From the NCBI RefSeq assembly GCF_004297265.1, contig NZ_SCUT01000065.1, positions 62,001 to 126,000 on the forward strand: a stretch of DNA of 64,000 nt, read 5' to 3'. The notes under the pieces were generated by a model. It made no database searches. It worked only from the letters and a program-made list of their open reading frames with translations, and had not been told where the DNA came from. The DNA is from Reyranella sp. (GTDB taxonomy: Bacteria; Pseudomonadota; Alphaproteobacteria; Reyranellales; Reyranellaceae). A program made the translations under genes and the position numbers. Numbering within the stretch: the first letter of the stretch is position 1; every line of letters begins with the position of its first letter. This document shows positions 35,595-49,100 of the stretch, piece after piece.

Positions 35595-35717
35595 CGTCGT
35601 CTCGACCGGAGCCGAGCGTAGCTCGGCGTAGCGGAGATACCTTCTCTCAACGATTTTCTGGCTTTTGGTGGAGAGAAGGTCTCTCCACTCCGCGCTGCGC
35701 GCTCCCGTCGAGACGCC
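35595..35717. repeat. Palindromic intergenic element, CGTCGTCTCGACC family, long copy
   Basis: Nested inverted repeats: outer arms 35598-35612 and 35701-35715 (one mismatch), an inner hairpin GCCGAGC-GTA-GCTCGGC (35611-35627), and a central stem 35633-35648 with 35671-35686 (GGAGATACCTTCTCTC-type, one mismatch). It shares the 18-base opening with the short element at 4045. It fills most of the gap between the convergent flavin reductase and amidase genes. Confidence 0.8.
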
Positions 35718-35730
35718 GGCAGTTCTACGC

Positions 35731-37086
35731 TCACTGCCCCGCGACGACCGGCGCCACCGACCGCGCCATTGCCAGCACGCGCTTGTCGGCCATGGCCTCG
35801 CCCATCAGCATGAAGCCGACGGGCAGCTCGCCAGCGGCATGGCATGGCAGGCTGATGGCGCAGCGATCGAGGAAGTTGCCGACCGTGGTGTTGCGCAGCA
35901 GCAGCAGGTTCTTCTGGGTGAAGCCCTCGGGTGTCGAGACTTCCTCGATCGTCGGCGCGACGATGGCGCAGGTCGGCATGATCACCGCGTCGTAGTTCGC
36001 GGTGATGGCCGAGACGCGGCGGCAGAGATCGGCGCGTTTCGCCAGCAGCTCGATGTAGTCGGCCGCCGTCATGTCCTTGCCGCGCATGATGCGCGGATGG
36101 ACGAACGGGTCGTAATCCTGGCCGCGGCGCGCGATCAGTTCCTTATGCCAGGCATAGGCCTCGGAGGCCGCGAACCCGCCCTTGGCGTTGATGCCCGGCA
36201 GCTCGTTCAGCTCGGCGAGGTCGATCTGCTCGATCCTGACGCCCCGGGCTGCCAACGCTTTGCAGGCGCGCTCGAAGGCCTTGGCGACCGTTGCATCGAG
36301 ATCGTCCATCACGAAGTGCTTCGGGATGGCGAAGCGCAGGCCTGCAAGCGGCGCAGGATCGGGCACCGAGATCGGCCCCTTTCCGAGTTCACCGGCGAAG
36401 ACGGCGTCGACGAGGGCGCAGTCCTCGACGGAGTTGGCGAGGGGACCGATCGAATCGAGCGAGGTCGAGAGCGGGATCACGCCGTCGATCGGCACGCGGC
36501 GCGCCGTCGGCTTGAAGCCCACGAGCCCACAGACCGCGGCGGGAATGCGCACCGAGCCGCCGGTGTCGGTGCCCAGCGCCGCGACGGCCATCCGGTCGGC
36601 CACCGACACGGCGGCGCCGGCCGAGGATCCGCCCGGCACGCGCGTGCGGTCGGCCGGATTGCCCGGCGTGCCGTAATGCGGGTTGAAGCCGACGCCCGAG
36701 AAGGCGAACTCGCTCATGTTGGTGCTGCCGACGATCACCGCGCCGGCCGCGCGCAGGCGCGCCACCACCGGCGCGTCCGCCGTGGCGGGTTTGGCATCGT
36801 CGAGCGCTTTCGAGCCCGAAAGGGTCGTTTCGCCCGCAACGTCGCAGAGGTTCTTGATCGAGACCGGGAGGCCGGCGAGGGCTGAGGGCACGAGGCCCGC
36901 CTTGCGCAGGCCGTCGCTCGCGTCCGCTGCGGCCAGTGCCTGGTCCTTCCAGACCTTCACGAAGGCGCGCTTGCCTTCGCCCTTGGAGTCCTCGATGCGC
37001 GCCAGCGCTTCTTCCGTGAGCTGGCGCGAGGTGGTGCGGCCGGCGGCCAGGTCCGCGGCGAGCTGGGTGATCGTCGGGTTGGCCAT
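35731..37086 (-). CDS. Amidase-signature hydrolase
   Basis: 451 residues. The Ser-Ser-Lys triad is visible: K78 in LPVSIKNLCD, S154 in PGGSSAGAAV and nucleophile S178 in GTDTGGSVRIP. It lacks features specific to the GatA transamidosome subunit and is not next to gatB or gatC, so it is a stand-alone amidase with unknown substrate. The ATG at 37086 lies 8 bases after the acs stop, suggesting one transcript with acs. Confidence 0.9.
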   Translation of the reverse strand: MANPTITQLAADLAAGRTTSRQLTEEALARIEDSKGEGKRAFVKVWKDQALAAADASDGLRKAGLVPSALAGLPVSIKNLCDVAGETTLSGSKALDDAKPATADAPVVARLRAAGAVIVGSTNMSEFAFSGVGFNPHYGTPGNPADRTRVPGGSSAGAAVSVADRMAVAALGTDTGGSVRIPAAVCGLVGFKPTARRVPIDGVIPLSTSLDSIGPLANSVEDCALVDAVFAGELGKGPISVPDPAPLAGLRFAIPKHFVMDDLDATVAKAFERACKALAARGVRIEQIDLAELNELPGINAKGGFAASEAYAWHKELIARRGQDYDPFVHPRIMRGKDMTAADYIELLAKRADLCRRVSAITANYDAVIMPTCAIVAPTIEEVSTPEGFTQKNLLLLRNTTVGNFLDRCAISLPCHAAGELPVGFMLMGEAMADKRVLAMARSVAPVVAGQ

Positions 37087-37094
37087 CGGTGTCC

Positions 37095-39032
<1,938 letters not shown>

Positions 39033-39117
39033 GGCTTTCCTCCGGCTTCGGCTTTGTGCCTTGAATTACCCGCGTTCTAGCCCGCTGCCGCCGGGCTCGG
39101 CAATTCGACTTTGGGCG

Positions 39118-39789
39118 TCACTCGCTGAACCAGGTCGTGAAGTCCTGGATCGGCGCGCGTTCGGTGATCAGGCTGTTGGGCACCACGTCGGGATCGGCAT
39201 GGCCCAGGGCGAGACCGCAGATCACCGTCTGGTCGTCGGGGATCCCCAGTTCGCGCCGCACCACGTGCTGGTAGCGGCTGAAAGCGGCCTGCGGGCAGGT
39301 GTGCAGACCCTTCTCGCGCGCCAGCAGCATGAGCTGGTCGAGGAAGATGCCGCAGTCGATCCACTGGCCGTTGCCCATGCGCTTCTCGACGCAGAGGATC
39401 ATGCCGACCGGCGCGTCGAAGAACTCGTAGTTCTTGCGGAACTGCTTCAGCATGCCGGCCGCATCGCCGCGCGGCACCCCGAGCAGGGTGTAGAGCTGCT
39501 TGCCGACGAGCTTGCGGCGCGCGTCGTACACCGGCGTGAATTCCTGCGGATAGATGTGGTACTCCGCGCCCGGACCGTTATCGCCCTCGTCCATGGCTTT
39601 CAGGATCGCGGCGGAGAGCCGCTTCCGCGCCGCGCCCATGGTCACATAGAGCTTCCAGGGCTGCAGGTTGCCGTTCGAGGCCGAGCGGTTGGCGGTCTCG
39701 ATGATCCATTCGATGTCGGCCTTGGCCACGGGATCCGGCTTGAAGACGCGCATGGAGCGGCGGGAGTTGACGGCTTCGGACACGCGCAT
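39118..39789 (-). CDS. Nitroreductase-family flavoprotein
   Basis: 223 residues. Typical opening with FMN-phosphate-binding residues NSRRSMRVFKPDPV (8-21), then NRSASNGNLQPWKLYV (34-49) and the C-terminal CGLALGHADPD. Likely an FMN enzyme reducing nitroaromatics, quinones or an unknown natural substrate with NAD(P)H. It starts 6 bases after the VOC-hydrolase fusion gene on the same strand. Confidence 0.9.
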   Translation of the reverse strand: MRVSEAVNSRRSMRVFKPDPVAKADIEWIIETANRSASNGNLQPWKLYVTMGAARKRLSAAILKAMDEGDNGPGAEYHIYPQEFTPVYDARRKLVGKQLYTLLGVPRGDAAGMLKQFRKNYEFFDAPVGMILCVEKRMGNGQWIDCGIFLDQLMLLAREKGLHTCPQAAFSRYQHVVRRELGIPDDQTVICGLALGHADPDVVPNSLITERAPIQDFTTWFSE

Positions 39790-39795
39790 GGACGG

Positions 39796-40917
39796 CTAGC
39801 TCCGGGTGAGATGACGACGCAGGAAGTCGAACAGCGTGCGCCGCGCGGCGGCGTTCTGCTGCTCGGTGAAATAGTGGGTGGCGCCGGGGATCACCACGGC
39901 CTCGGCGTCCTTGCCGTGAGTGCGCAGTGCCTCGGCCATGGCCAGCGACTGCTCGACCGGCACGTTCTCGTCGCGGTCGCCATGCAGCAGCAGGACCGGC
40001 GCGTCGATCTGCGCGACCCGCAGGATCGGCGAGCGCACCGGCAGGCCCTCGGGCCCGCACAGATCGTCGAGATAGTCGCGCATGAAGGGATTGGCCTCGC
40101 GCCAGCGTGCCAGGTCCGTGGGCGCGAAGAAGGCGGCGACGGCGCGTATCGGCGGCTTGTGGGCGGCGGCGAGCAGCGCCACCTGGCCGCCCATCGAGGC
40201 GCCGACCAGGGCGATCCGGTCGCGGTCGACCAGCGGCCGCTTGGCGAGCCAGTCGATGGCGGCCAGGACGTCGAGCGGCTGGCGCAGACCCTGGTCGTTC
40301 TCGCCTTCCGAGCCCAGCCAGCCGCGCAGCGACAGCGCCAGCGCCGCGTAGCCGTTGGCCGCGGCGGCCCGCGCGAGGCCTACCATGTTGTGGGCATGGC
40401 CGGCGAAGCCGTGCAGCAGGATCAGCGCCGGATAGGGCGGCTGGCCAGCCACCGGCTTGAAGAAATAACCGCCCAGGCTGACGCCATGGCCGGGTACGCG
40501 CACCTGCTCGGCATCGGGAACATCCGGCAGGTCGTCCCAGCGATGCATGACCTCGATGGGCACGCCATCGGGATCGCGGAAGCCCAGGGAGTAGGAACCG
40601 GGGGCCAGATAGTCGAGTTCCTGCGGCGGCTGGATGATCTCCGCGCCGGCATCGCGCAGTTCGGCAAAGACCTGGTCGACCTGGCCGCGGCTTTCGGCCG
40701 ACACCGCGAGCCACAGCGCGCCCGGTCCGTACGAGATGCCATCCTTGGCCTGGCGCATCACGAAATGGTCGTAGCCGCGCGACCACATCACCCGGTCGGG
40801 GCTGGTCCACACGCGATGGAAGCCCAGCATCGGCAGCCACAGGCGGTGGAAGGCGACGGAGCGCGCGAGGTCGCTCACCTCGATGGCCGCGCCGGCGAAG
40901 GAAGAACGCGGACGCAT
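39796..40917 (-). CDS. VOC domain fused to alpha/beta hydrolase
   Basis: 373 residues. Residues 1-127 are a vicinal-oxygen-chelate (glyoxalase-like) domain: GAAIEVSDLARSVAFH, then GPGALWLAVSAESRGQVDQVF and SLGFRDPDGVPIEVMHRW. Residues 137-373 form an alpha/beta hydrolase of the dienelactone hydrolase type: ALILLHGFAG (164-173), S241 in LVGASMGGQVAL, D near LLLHGDRDENVP and the final His in PGATHYF. The start shares one base with the stop of the DinB-family gene (TGATG). A single polypeptide with both domains suggests sequential or substrate-channelled ring or lactone chemistry; substrate unknown. Confidence 0.85.
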   Translation of the reverse strand: MRPRSSFAGAAIEVSDLARSVAFHRLWLPMLGFHRVWTSPDRVMWSRGYDHFVMRQAKDGISYGPGALWLAVSAESRGQVDQVFAELRDAGAEIIQPPQELDYLAPGSYSLGFRDPDGVPIEVMHRWDDLPDVPDAEQVRVPGHGVSLGGYFFKPVAGQPPYPALILLHGFAGHAHNMVGLARAAAANGYAALALSLRGWLGSEGENDQGLRQPLDVLAAIDWLAKRPLVDRDRIALVGASMGGQVALLAAAHKPPIRAVAAFFAPTDLARWREANPFMRDYLDDLCGPEGLPVRSPILRVAQIDAPVLLLHGDRDENVPVEQSLAMAEALRTHGKDAEAVVIPGATHYFTEQQNAAARRTLFDFLRRHLTRS

Positions 40918-41471
40918 CAGGAGGGCTCGAGGCCCAGAGCCAGCAGCTCGTCGCGGCGCAAATGTTGTTCGCCCGCCAGGAAGAACTCGTCGAGCTGCGG
41001 TGGCTTCACCCTCGTGCCGGCCAGCATGGCATGGGCCTGGCCGCGATGATGCGTCTGGTGCTGGAACAGATGCTCCAGGATCGAGATGACGCTGGAGGGC
41101 GGCGGCGTGCGGTTGGGGCGCGGCAGGGACAGGCCCTCCGCCAGGCTTTCCTCGGTCTGGCGCTCGCAGAAGGCGAGCAGCCGCCGGTCGCTGGCGATCT
41201 GCGGCCCGTACAGCGAGGCGGCGTCGGGATAGTCGGGAATCGGGTCGTTATAGCGCTGCAGCACCGTCGGGTCGCGGTGCAGCGCGTCGATGTAATAGAG
41301 GTCGACCCAGAGGATGTGATTGAGCGTGGCGCGCAGCGACGGGAAGAAGCTGGTGCGCGGCGCGGCGAACTCTTCCGGCGTCAGCGCCCTGCAGGCGGTC
41401 AGCAGCCGGTGGTTCGCCCAGATGTTGTTGCGGGCCATGGCGACGGCATGGCCTGGCAGCCCCGTCGCCAT
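40917..41471 (-). CDS. DinB-family (DUF664-like) four-helix protein
   Basis: 184 residues. Carries the DinB fold pattern: ARNNIWANHRLLTACRALT near 12-30, LRATLNHILWVDLYYIDAL near 47-65, and a putative metal-binding EHLFQHQTHHRGQAHAML near 138-155. DinB-family proteins are often thiol- or metal-dependent enzymes and are unrelated to DNA polymerase IV. The start is uncertain: ATG at 41471 or at 41438. It lies 20 bases after acnA and overlaps the fusion gene. Confidence 0.85.
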   Translation of the reverse strand: MATGLPGHAVAMARNNIWANHRLLTACRALTPEEFAAPRTSFFPSLRATLNHILWVDLYYIDALHRDPTVLQRYNDPIPDYPDAASLYGPQIASDRRLLAFCERQTEESLAEGLSLPRPNRTPPPSSVISILEHLFQHQTHHRGQAHAMLAGTRVKPPQLDEFFLAGEQHLRRDELLALGLEPS

Positions 41472-41491
41472 GGGTCCCGTGTCCGCCGGCG

Positions 41492-44179
<2,688 letters not shown>

Positions 44180-44291
44180 ATCTACACTCCTGGAAGGTCG
44201 GTTCTCTGCGGATGTTGGGCAAAATAGGGGCATGGACCCCCACAGGCAATCGGCGGATGCGGCTTTGCGGTCGTTGTGTCAGATTGGACGC

Positions 44292-45299
44292 ATGCGACAT
44301 CGAATAGTTTGCGCATTTGGGGCTCTTGCAGCCGTTTTCGCCCTGTCGGGCGAAGCGTCGGCGCAGCGGAACGCGGCCGAATCCTGGGACCCCAGCGTGC
44401 GTGGCTTTTCGCCCGGCGGAGCCGCCGCGCCTTCGCTGCCTGCGGCCGGGGGAAGCGGCGGCGCGACCCTCGAATCGCTGAACAAGATCCTCTCGGCGTC
44501 GCAGCTCTCGGCCTTCGACAGGTCGATCTATCTCAGCATCCGTGCGTTCCAGTTGAGCCGCCTGGGTCGCGAGGCCGACAGCCAGAAGGACATTGCCGAG
44601 ATGGGCAAGGTCCTGCCGGGCGACTGGCAGGTGGTGCTGTCGAGCACGATGCCGGGCCTGGCGGGCGGCGGCGACCGGGCGGCGGCGCTGCGCACGCTGG
44701 ACAGCGCCCTGCTGCGCAAGCCGGGCGATCCCTCGCTGACGATCGCGCAGGCCCAGGTCTACATGCAGATCGCCGACTTCCAGCGTGCCATCGGCCTGCT
44801 CGATGCCGCCCTCGCAAGCGCCCAGACGCCGGGCGAGCGGCGCTCGGCGCTGTTCTACCGCGGCCATGCGAATTTCAATCTCGGCAACTATGCGCAGGCG
44901 GCCGACGATTTCGATGCCTCGCTGGCGGGCCGGCCCAATTTCAAGTCGAAGCAGGCGCCGCTGCTGTGGCGCTATGCGGCGCAGGTCCGCGCCCGGCGCG
45001 ATGCCCGCACGGCCCTCGTGCGCGACGTCGGGGCGGAGAGCCTGAACGAATGGCCCGGCCCGATCCTGCGCTTCCTGATGGGCAAGAGCACGGCCGGCGA
45101 GCTCGAGGTCGCCGCCGAGTCCGATGACGGGGCCAAGCGCGCCAACGGCAAGTGCCCGGCCGCCTTCTTCATCGGCATGGATGCCGTCCGCCGCGGCGAC
45201 AAGCAGCGCGCCCGCGAACAGTTCCAGCTCGCCCAGGCCCGCTGCCCGACCGTGTCCGAGCTGAACTGGGCGGCCTCCAGCGAGCTGAAGCGGCTTTAG
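44292..45299 (+). CDS. Exported TPR-like protein, unknown function
   Basis: 335 residues from the ATG at 44292, with a signal peptide (to EASA, about residue 25). The body contains tetratricopeptide-like helical pairs: SIYLSIRAFQLSRLGREADSQ, LTIAQAQVYMQIADFQRAIGLLDAAL and ALFYRGHANFNLGNYAQAADDFD, plus a C-terminal pair with two cysteines (GKCPAAFF and QARCPTVSEL). Probably a periplasmic scaffold or assembly factor. An upstream extension to 44232 is possible but would hide the signal peptide. Its 3' end is followed by the second copy of the perfect 23-bp inverted repeat. Confidence 0.75.
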   Translation: MRHRIVCAFGALAAVFALSGEASAQRNAAESWDPSVRGFSPGGAAAPSLPAAGGSGGATLESLNKILSASQLSAFDRSIYLSIRAFQLSRLGREADSQKDIAEMGKVLPGDWQVVLSSTMPGLAGGGDRAAALRTLDSALLRKPGDPSLTIAQAQVYMQIADFQRAIGLLDAALASAQTPGERRSALFYRGHANFNLGNYAQAADDFDASLAGRPNFKSKQAPLLWRYAAQVRARRDARTALVRDVGAESLNEWPGPILRFLMGKSTAGELEVAAESDDGAKRANGKCPAAFFIGMDAVRRGDKQRAREQFQLAQARCPTVSELNWAASSELKRL

Positions 45300-45314
45300 T
45301 TCCAGCTCGTCATT

Positions 45315-45373
45315 GGAGCGCGCCACTCCAGTGGCGCTCATGAACATGATGCGCCACTGGAGTGGCGCGCTCC
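45315..45373. repeat. Perfect 23-bp inverted-repeat element, copy 2
   Basis: Arms 45315-45337 and 45351-45373 are exact reverse complements and identical to the arms of the element at 11521-11584. The loop is 13 bases (TCATGAACATGAT). It lies between convergent genes here, whereas copy 1 lies between co-directional genes. Confidence 0.92.
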
Positions 45374-45379
45374 CATGAT

Positions 45380-46174
45380 TCACCCCAGCAGCGCCAGCGG
45401 CGACACGAAGCGGGTGATTTCCGCCAGGACCTGGGCCGGCTGCTGCAGGTGTGGGCTGTGGCCGCAATCCGGCACCAGCCGCGTCTCGCAATAGCCCTCG
45501 ACCTTGCCGGCGATGATGCCGAGCTGCAGTTCGCTGCCGTATTCGTCGTCCTCGCCCTGGATCGCCTGCACCGGCACGACGACACCCGGCAGCCGGCCGT
45601 TGGCGTCCATCGGCTCGAAGCCCGGCGCGACCCAGGCATCGGCCCAGAGATGGAAGGCGCCGTCGACGTCGTCGTGATACTTCGCGAGCCGCTGGCGCAG
45701 GTCCCCGGAGGCGAAGGCCGCGCGGGCCGCTTCGATCGCCGCGACGCAGACCGGCTCGTTGATCGCGTGCGCGGCCAGGGTCACCACGGCGCGCAGCGGC
45801 TCGGGATCGGCCGCGGCATAGTTCAGCGCGATCGTGCCGCCGTCGCTGTGGCCCACCAGCACGCAATCCTCGATACCGAGGGCCGCCAGCAGGCGCGGCA
45901 GGACGAGGTCGGCCTCGATTTCCATGTAGCGGACGCCGGGATCGGAGGGCCAGGGGCTCGACCGTCCGTAGCCGGTGCGGTCGTAAACGATGCCGGCGCA
46001 GCGCGTGGCGTCGCAGAGCTTCTGGGGGAAGTCGCGCCACATCTCGATGCAGCCCAGCCCCTCGTGCAGGAAGACCAGCACCGTGCGGTCGAGCCCGTCG
46101 TCGTGCGTCGGCGCAAGGCGGCGCACCCGCAGACGGCGGTCGCCGAGATCGATGAGTTCGTCCGTAGAGGGCAT
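45380..46174 (-). CDS. Alpha/beta hydrolase
   Basis: 264 residues. VLVFLHEGLGCIEMW (32-46), nucleophile S110 in LVGHSDGGTIAL, the acid near AIQGEDDEYG and the final His in PDCGHSPHLQQP give a full catalytic triad. This is a general esterase/lactonase-type fold and no substrate can be assigned. It starts 19 bases after the stop of the first RND pump gene on the same strand, so it may be the last gene of the efflux transcript or be separate. Confidence 0.88.
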   Translation of the reverse strand: MPSTDELIDLGDRRLRVRRLAPTHDDGLDRTVLVFLHEGLGCIEMWRDFPQKLCDATRCAGIVYDRTGYGRSSPWPSDPGVRYMEIEADLVLPRLLAALGIEDCVLVGHSDGGTIALNYAAADPEPLRAVVTLAAHAINEPVCVAAIEAARAAFASGDLRQRLAKYHDDVDGAFHLWADAWVAPGFEPMDANGRLPGVVVPVQAIQGEDDEYGSELQLGIIAGKVEGYCETRLVPDCGHSPHLQQPAQVLAEITRFVSPLALLG

Positions 46175-46193
46175 CGTCTCTTTTCGTGGTGCC

Positions 46194-49100
46194 TCAGGCC
46201 GTGGTCAAGGCTGCGTCATGCGGCACGGGGACCGTAGCCCGGCGGCGTGAAAACACGGCGATGGCGGCCGGCAGCACGGTGAGGAAGAGGAAGGGCGCCA
46301 GCAGGGTGCCGCCGACCACGACGATGGCGAGCGGCCGCTGGACCTGGCTGCCGATGGCGGTCGAGAAGGCGGCGGGCAGCAGGCCGACGGCGGCGGCGAC
46401 GCAGGTCATCAGCACCGGCCGCATCTGTTGTTCGCAGGTCTCGCGCAGCGCCTGCTCGCGCTCGACGCCCGCGGCGATCAGCCGGTTGAAGCAGCTCACC
46501 AGCATGATGCCGTTCATGGCGGCGATGCCGAACAGCGCCACGAAGCCGATGGCGGCGGAGATGCTGAACGACATGTCGGCGCCCCACAGCGCAAGGATGC
46601 CGCCCGACAGCGCCAGCGGCATGGCGGCACCGGCCAGCAGCGTGTCGGTCAGCGAGCCGAAGCTGACATAGAGCAGCAGCAGGATCAGGCCGATGGCGAT
46701 CGGCACGGCGACGGCCAGGCGCGCGATGGCGCTCTCGAAGTTCACGAAGTCGCCAGCCCAGTCGAGCCGGTAGCCGCTCGGCAGCTTCACCTGCTCCGTC
46801 ACCTTCTGCTGGGCTTCCAGCACCGCACCGCCGAGATCGCGGCCGCGGACGCTGAACTTCACCGGGATGTAGCGCTCCTGCTGCTCGCGGTAGATGTAGA
46901 AGGCGCCGGTCGCGAGCTTCACCGTCGCCACTTCGCCCAGGGGGACCTGCACGATGTTGCCGTTGGGCCCGACGGTGCCGATGGCGATACGCCGGATCGC
47001 GTCCATGTCCTGGCGATAGCGCGGCGCGAGCCTCACCAGCAGCGGGAAGTGGCGGTCGCTGCCTTCCTCGAAGAGATCACCCGCCGCCTGCCCGCCGACC
47101 GCCGCCTGGATCGTGGCGTTGATGTCGCCCGGCGACAGGCCGTAGCGGGCGGCCCGGGCGCGGTCGATGTCGATGCGGATGGTCGGCTGGCCGAGCAGCG
47201 GCGGCACCTGGATGTCGGTGATCCCGGGCACGCCTTCCAGGACACGGCGGATGTCGACGGCGATCTTGTGGAGGGTGCCGAGGTCGGGGCCGGAGATCTT
47301 GATGGCATTCTCCGCGTCGATGCCGGAGGCGGCCTCCTGCACATTGTCCTGGATGTATTGCGAGAAGGCGAAGTTCACGCCGGGAAAGGCCTTGCGCAGC
47401 GCGTCGCTCATCTCGGTGATGAGTTCGGGCTTCTCCAGCCCCTTGCGCCATTTGCTGGCGGGCTTCAGCGGCACGAAGAACTCGGCATTGGAGAAGCCGT
47501 CGGGGTCGGTGCCGTCGTCGGGCCGGCCGTGCTGGGAGATGACCGTCTCGACCTCCGGGAAGCTCTTCACCAGCTTGCGCATGCGGTTCACGTAGCCGTT
47601 GCCCTCGTCGAGCGAGACCGAAGGCGGCAGGGCCGCGCGCAACCATATATTGCCTTCCTCGAGTTTGGGCAGGAATTCGAGGCCGACGGTGCTGGCCGCG
47701 AGGCCGGCCGCCGCCATCACGCCCAGGCCAACGACGATCATGGCGTGACGCCAGGCCAGCGCCTGCGAATAGGCCTGGCGATAGAGACGGCGCAGTCCGC
47801 GTACGAGGAAGGTTTCGGTCTCCGAGACCTTCTCGGGCAGCAGCAGGGCCGAGAGCGCCGGCGAGACGGTGAAGGTCGCGATCAGGCCGCCCGCCAGCGC
47901 ATAGGCGTAGGTCTGCGCCATCGGCCCGAAGATGCGGCCCTCGACGCCGGACAGGGTGAACAGCGGCAGGAAACCCGCGATGATGATGGTGGCCGAGAAG
48001 AAGATCGCCTTGGTGACCTCGCCCGAGGCCTCGTAGATGGTGAACAGCTTGCCGGTGAGGCCCTCCGGTTCCTGCCGCGCGGATCGCGAGGTGCCGCCAT
48101 GACCGGCTTCGGCGAGATGGCGGAAGATGTTCTCGACCATGATGACGGTGGCGTCGACGATGATGCCGAAGTCGATCGCGCCCATCGACAGCAGGTTCGC
48201 CGACTCGCCGTTCATCACGATGATGACGACTGCGAACAGCAGCGCGAAGGGAATGGTGGCGGACACGATCAGCGCCGAGCGCAGGTCGCCCAGGAACAGC
48301 CACTGGATCAGGAAGATGAGACCGACGCCCATCACCATGTTGTGCAGAACGGTGTGGGTCGTCACCTCGACCAGGACGCTGCGGTCGTAGATGCGCTCGA
48401 TGCGCACGCCGGGCGGCAGCAGGTTCGAGTCGTTGATGCGCTCGACCTCGCGTTCGACGGCGCGCAGGGTGGGCATGGTCTCCGCGCCGCGGCGCATCAG
48501 CACGATTCCCTCGACGACATCGTCGTCGTCGTCGTGGCCGGCGACGCCCAGTCGCGGCTCGTTGCCGACGGCGACGTCGGCGATATCCGACACGAGAACG
48601 GGCGAGCCGTCGCGCGCCATGAGCATGGTGTTGCGGATGTCCTCCATCGACCGGATCTGGCCGACGGCGCGCACGACCGCCGATTGCGGTCCGAGATTGA
48701 CGGTGTTGGCGCCGACATTGATGTTGGCGCCGTTCAGCCCGTCGATCACCTGCTTCGGCGTAAGGGCGTGCGCCTGCAGCCGGTCGAGGTCGACGGTGAC
48801 GTCGAAGGTCTTGCTCTTGCCGCCCCAGGTCGTGACGTCGATCACGCCGGGCACCGCCTTCAGCCGGCGCAGCAGGATCCAGTCCTGGATGGTCTTCAGG
48901 TCGGTGACGCTGAAGCCCTTCGGGCCGATCACGCGATAGCGGAAAATCTCGCCGATCGGGCTGGTCGGCGAGATGATGGGCTGCGCACCATTGGGCAGCG
49001 GACCGAGCTGCGCCAGCCGGTTGGTCACGAGCTGCGCGGCTTCGCGATAAGTGAGGTCGTAGGTGAACTGTACCTTCACGTCGCTGAGGCCGGTCAGGGA

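Noticed and set aside
40917..41471. DinB-family gene as DNA polymerase IV
   Set aside because: It shares only the name; it has the four-helix, His-based DinB/DUF664 pattern and no polymerase motif. The polymerase gene is at 58718-59797.
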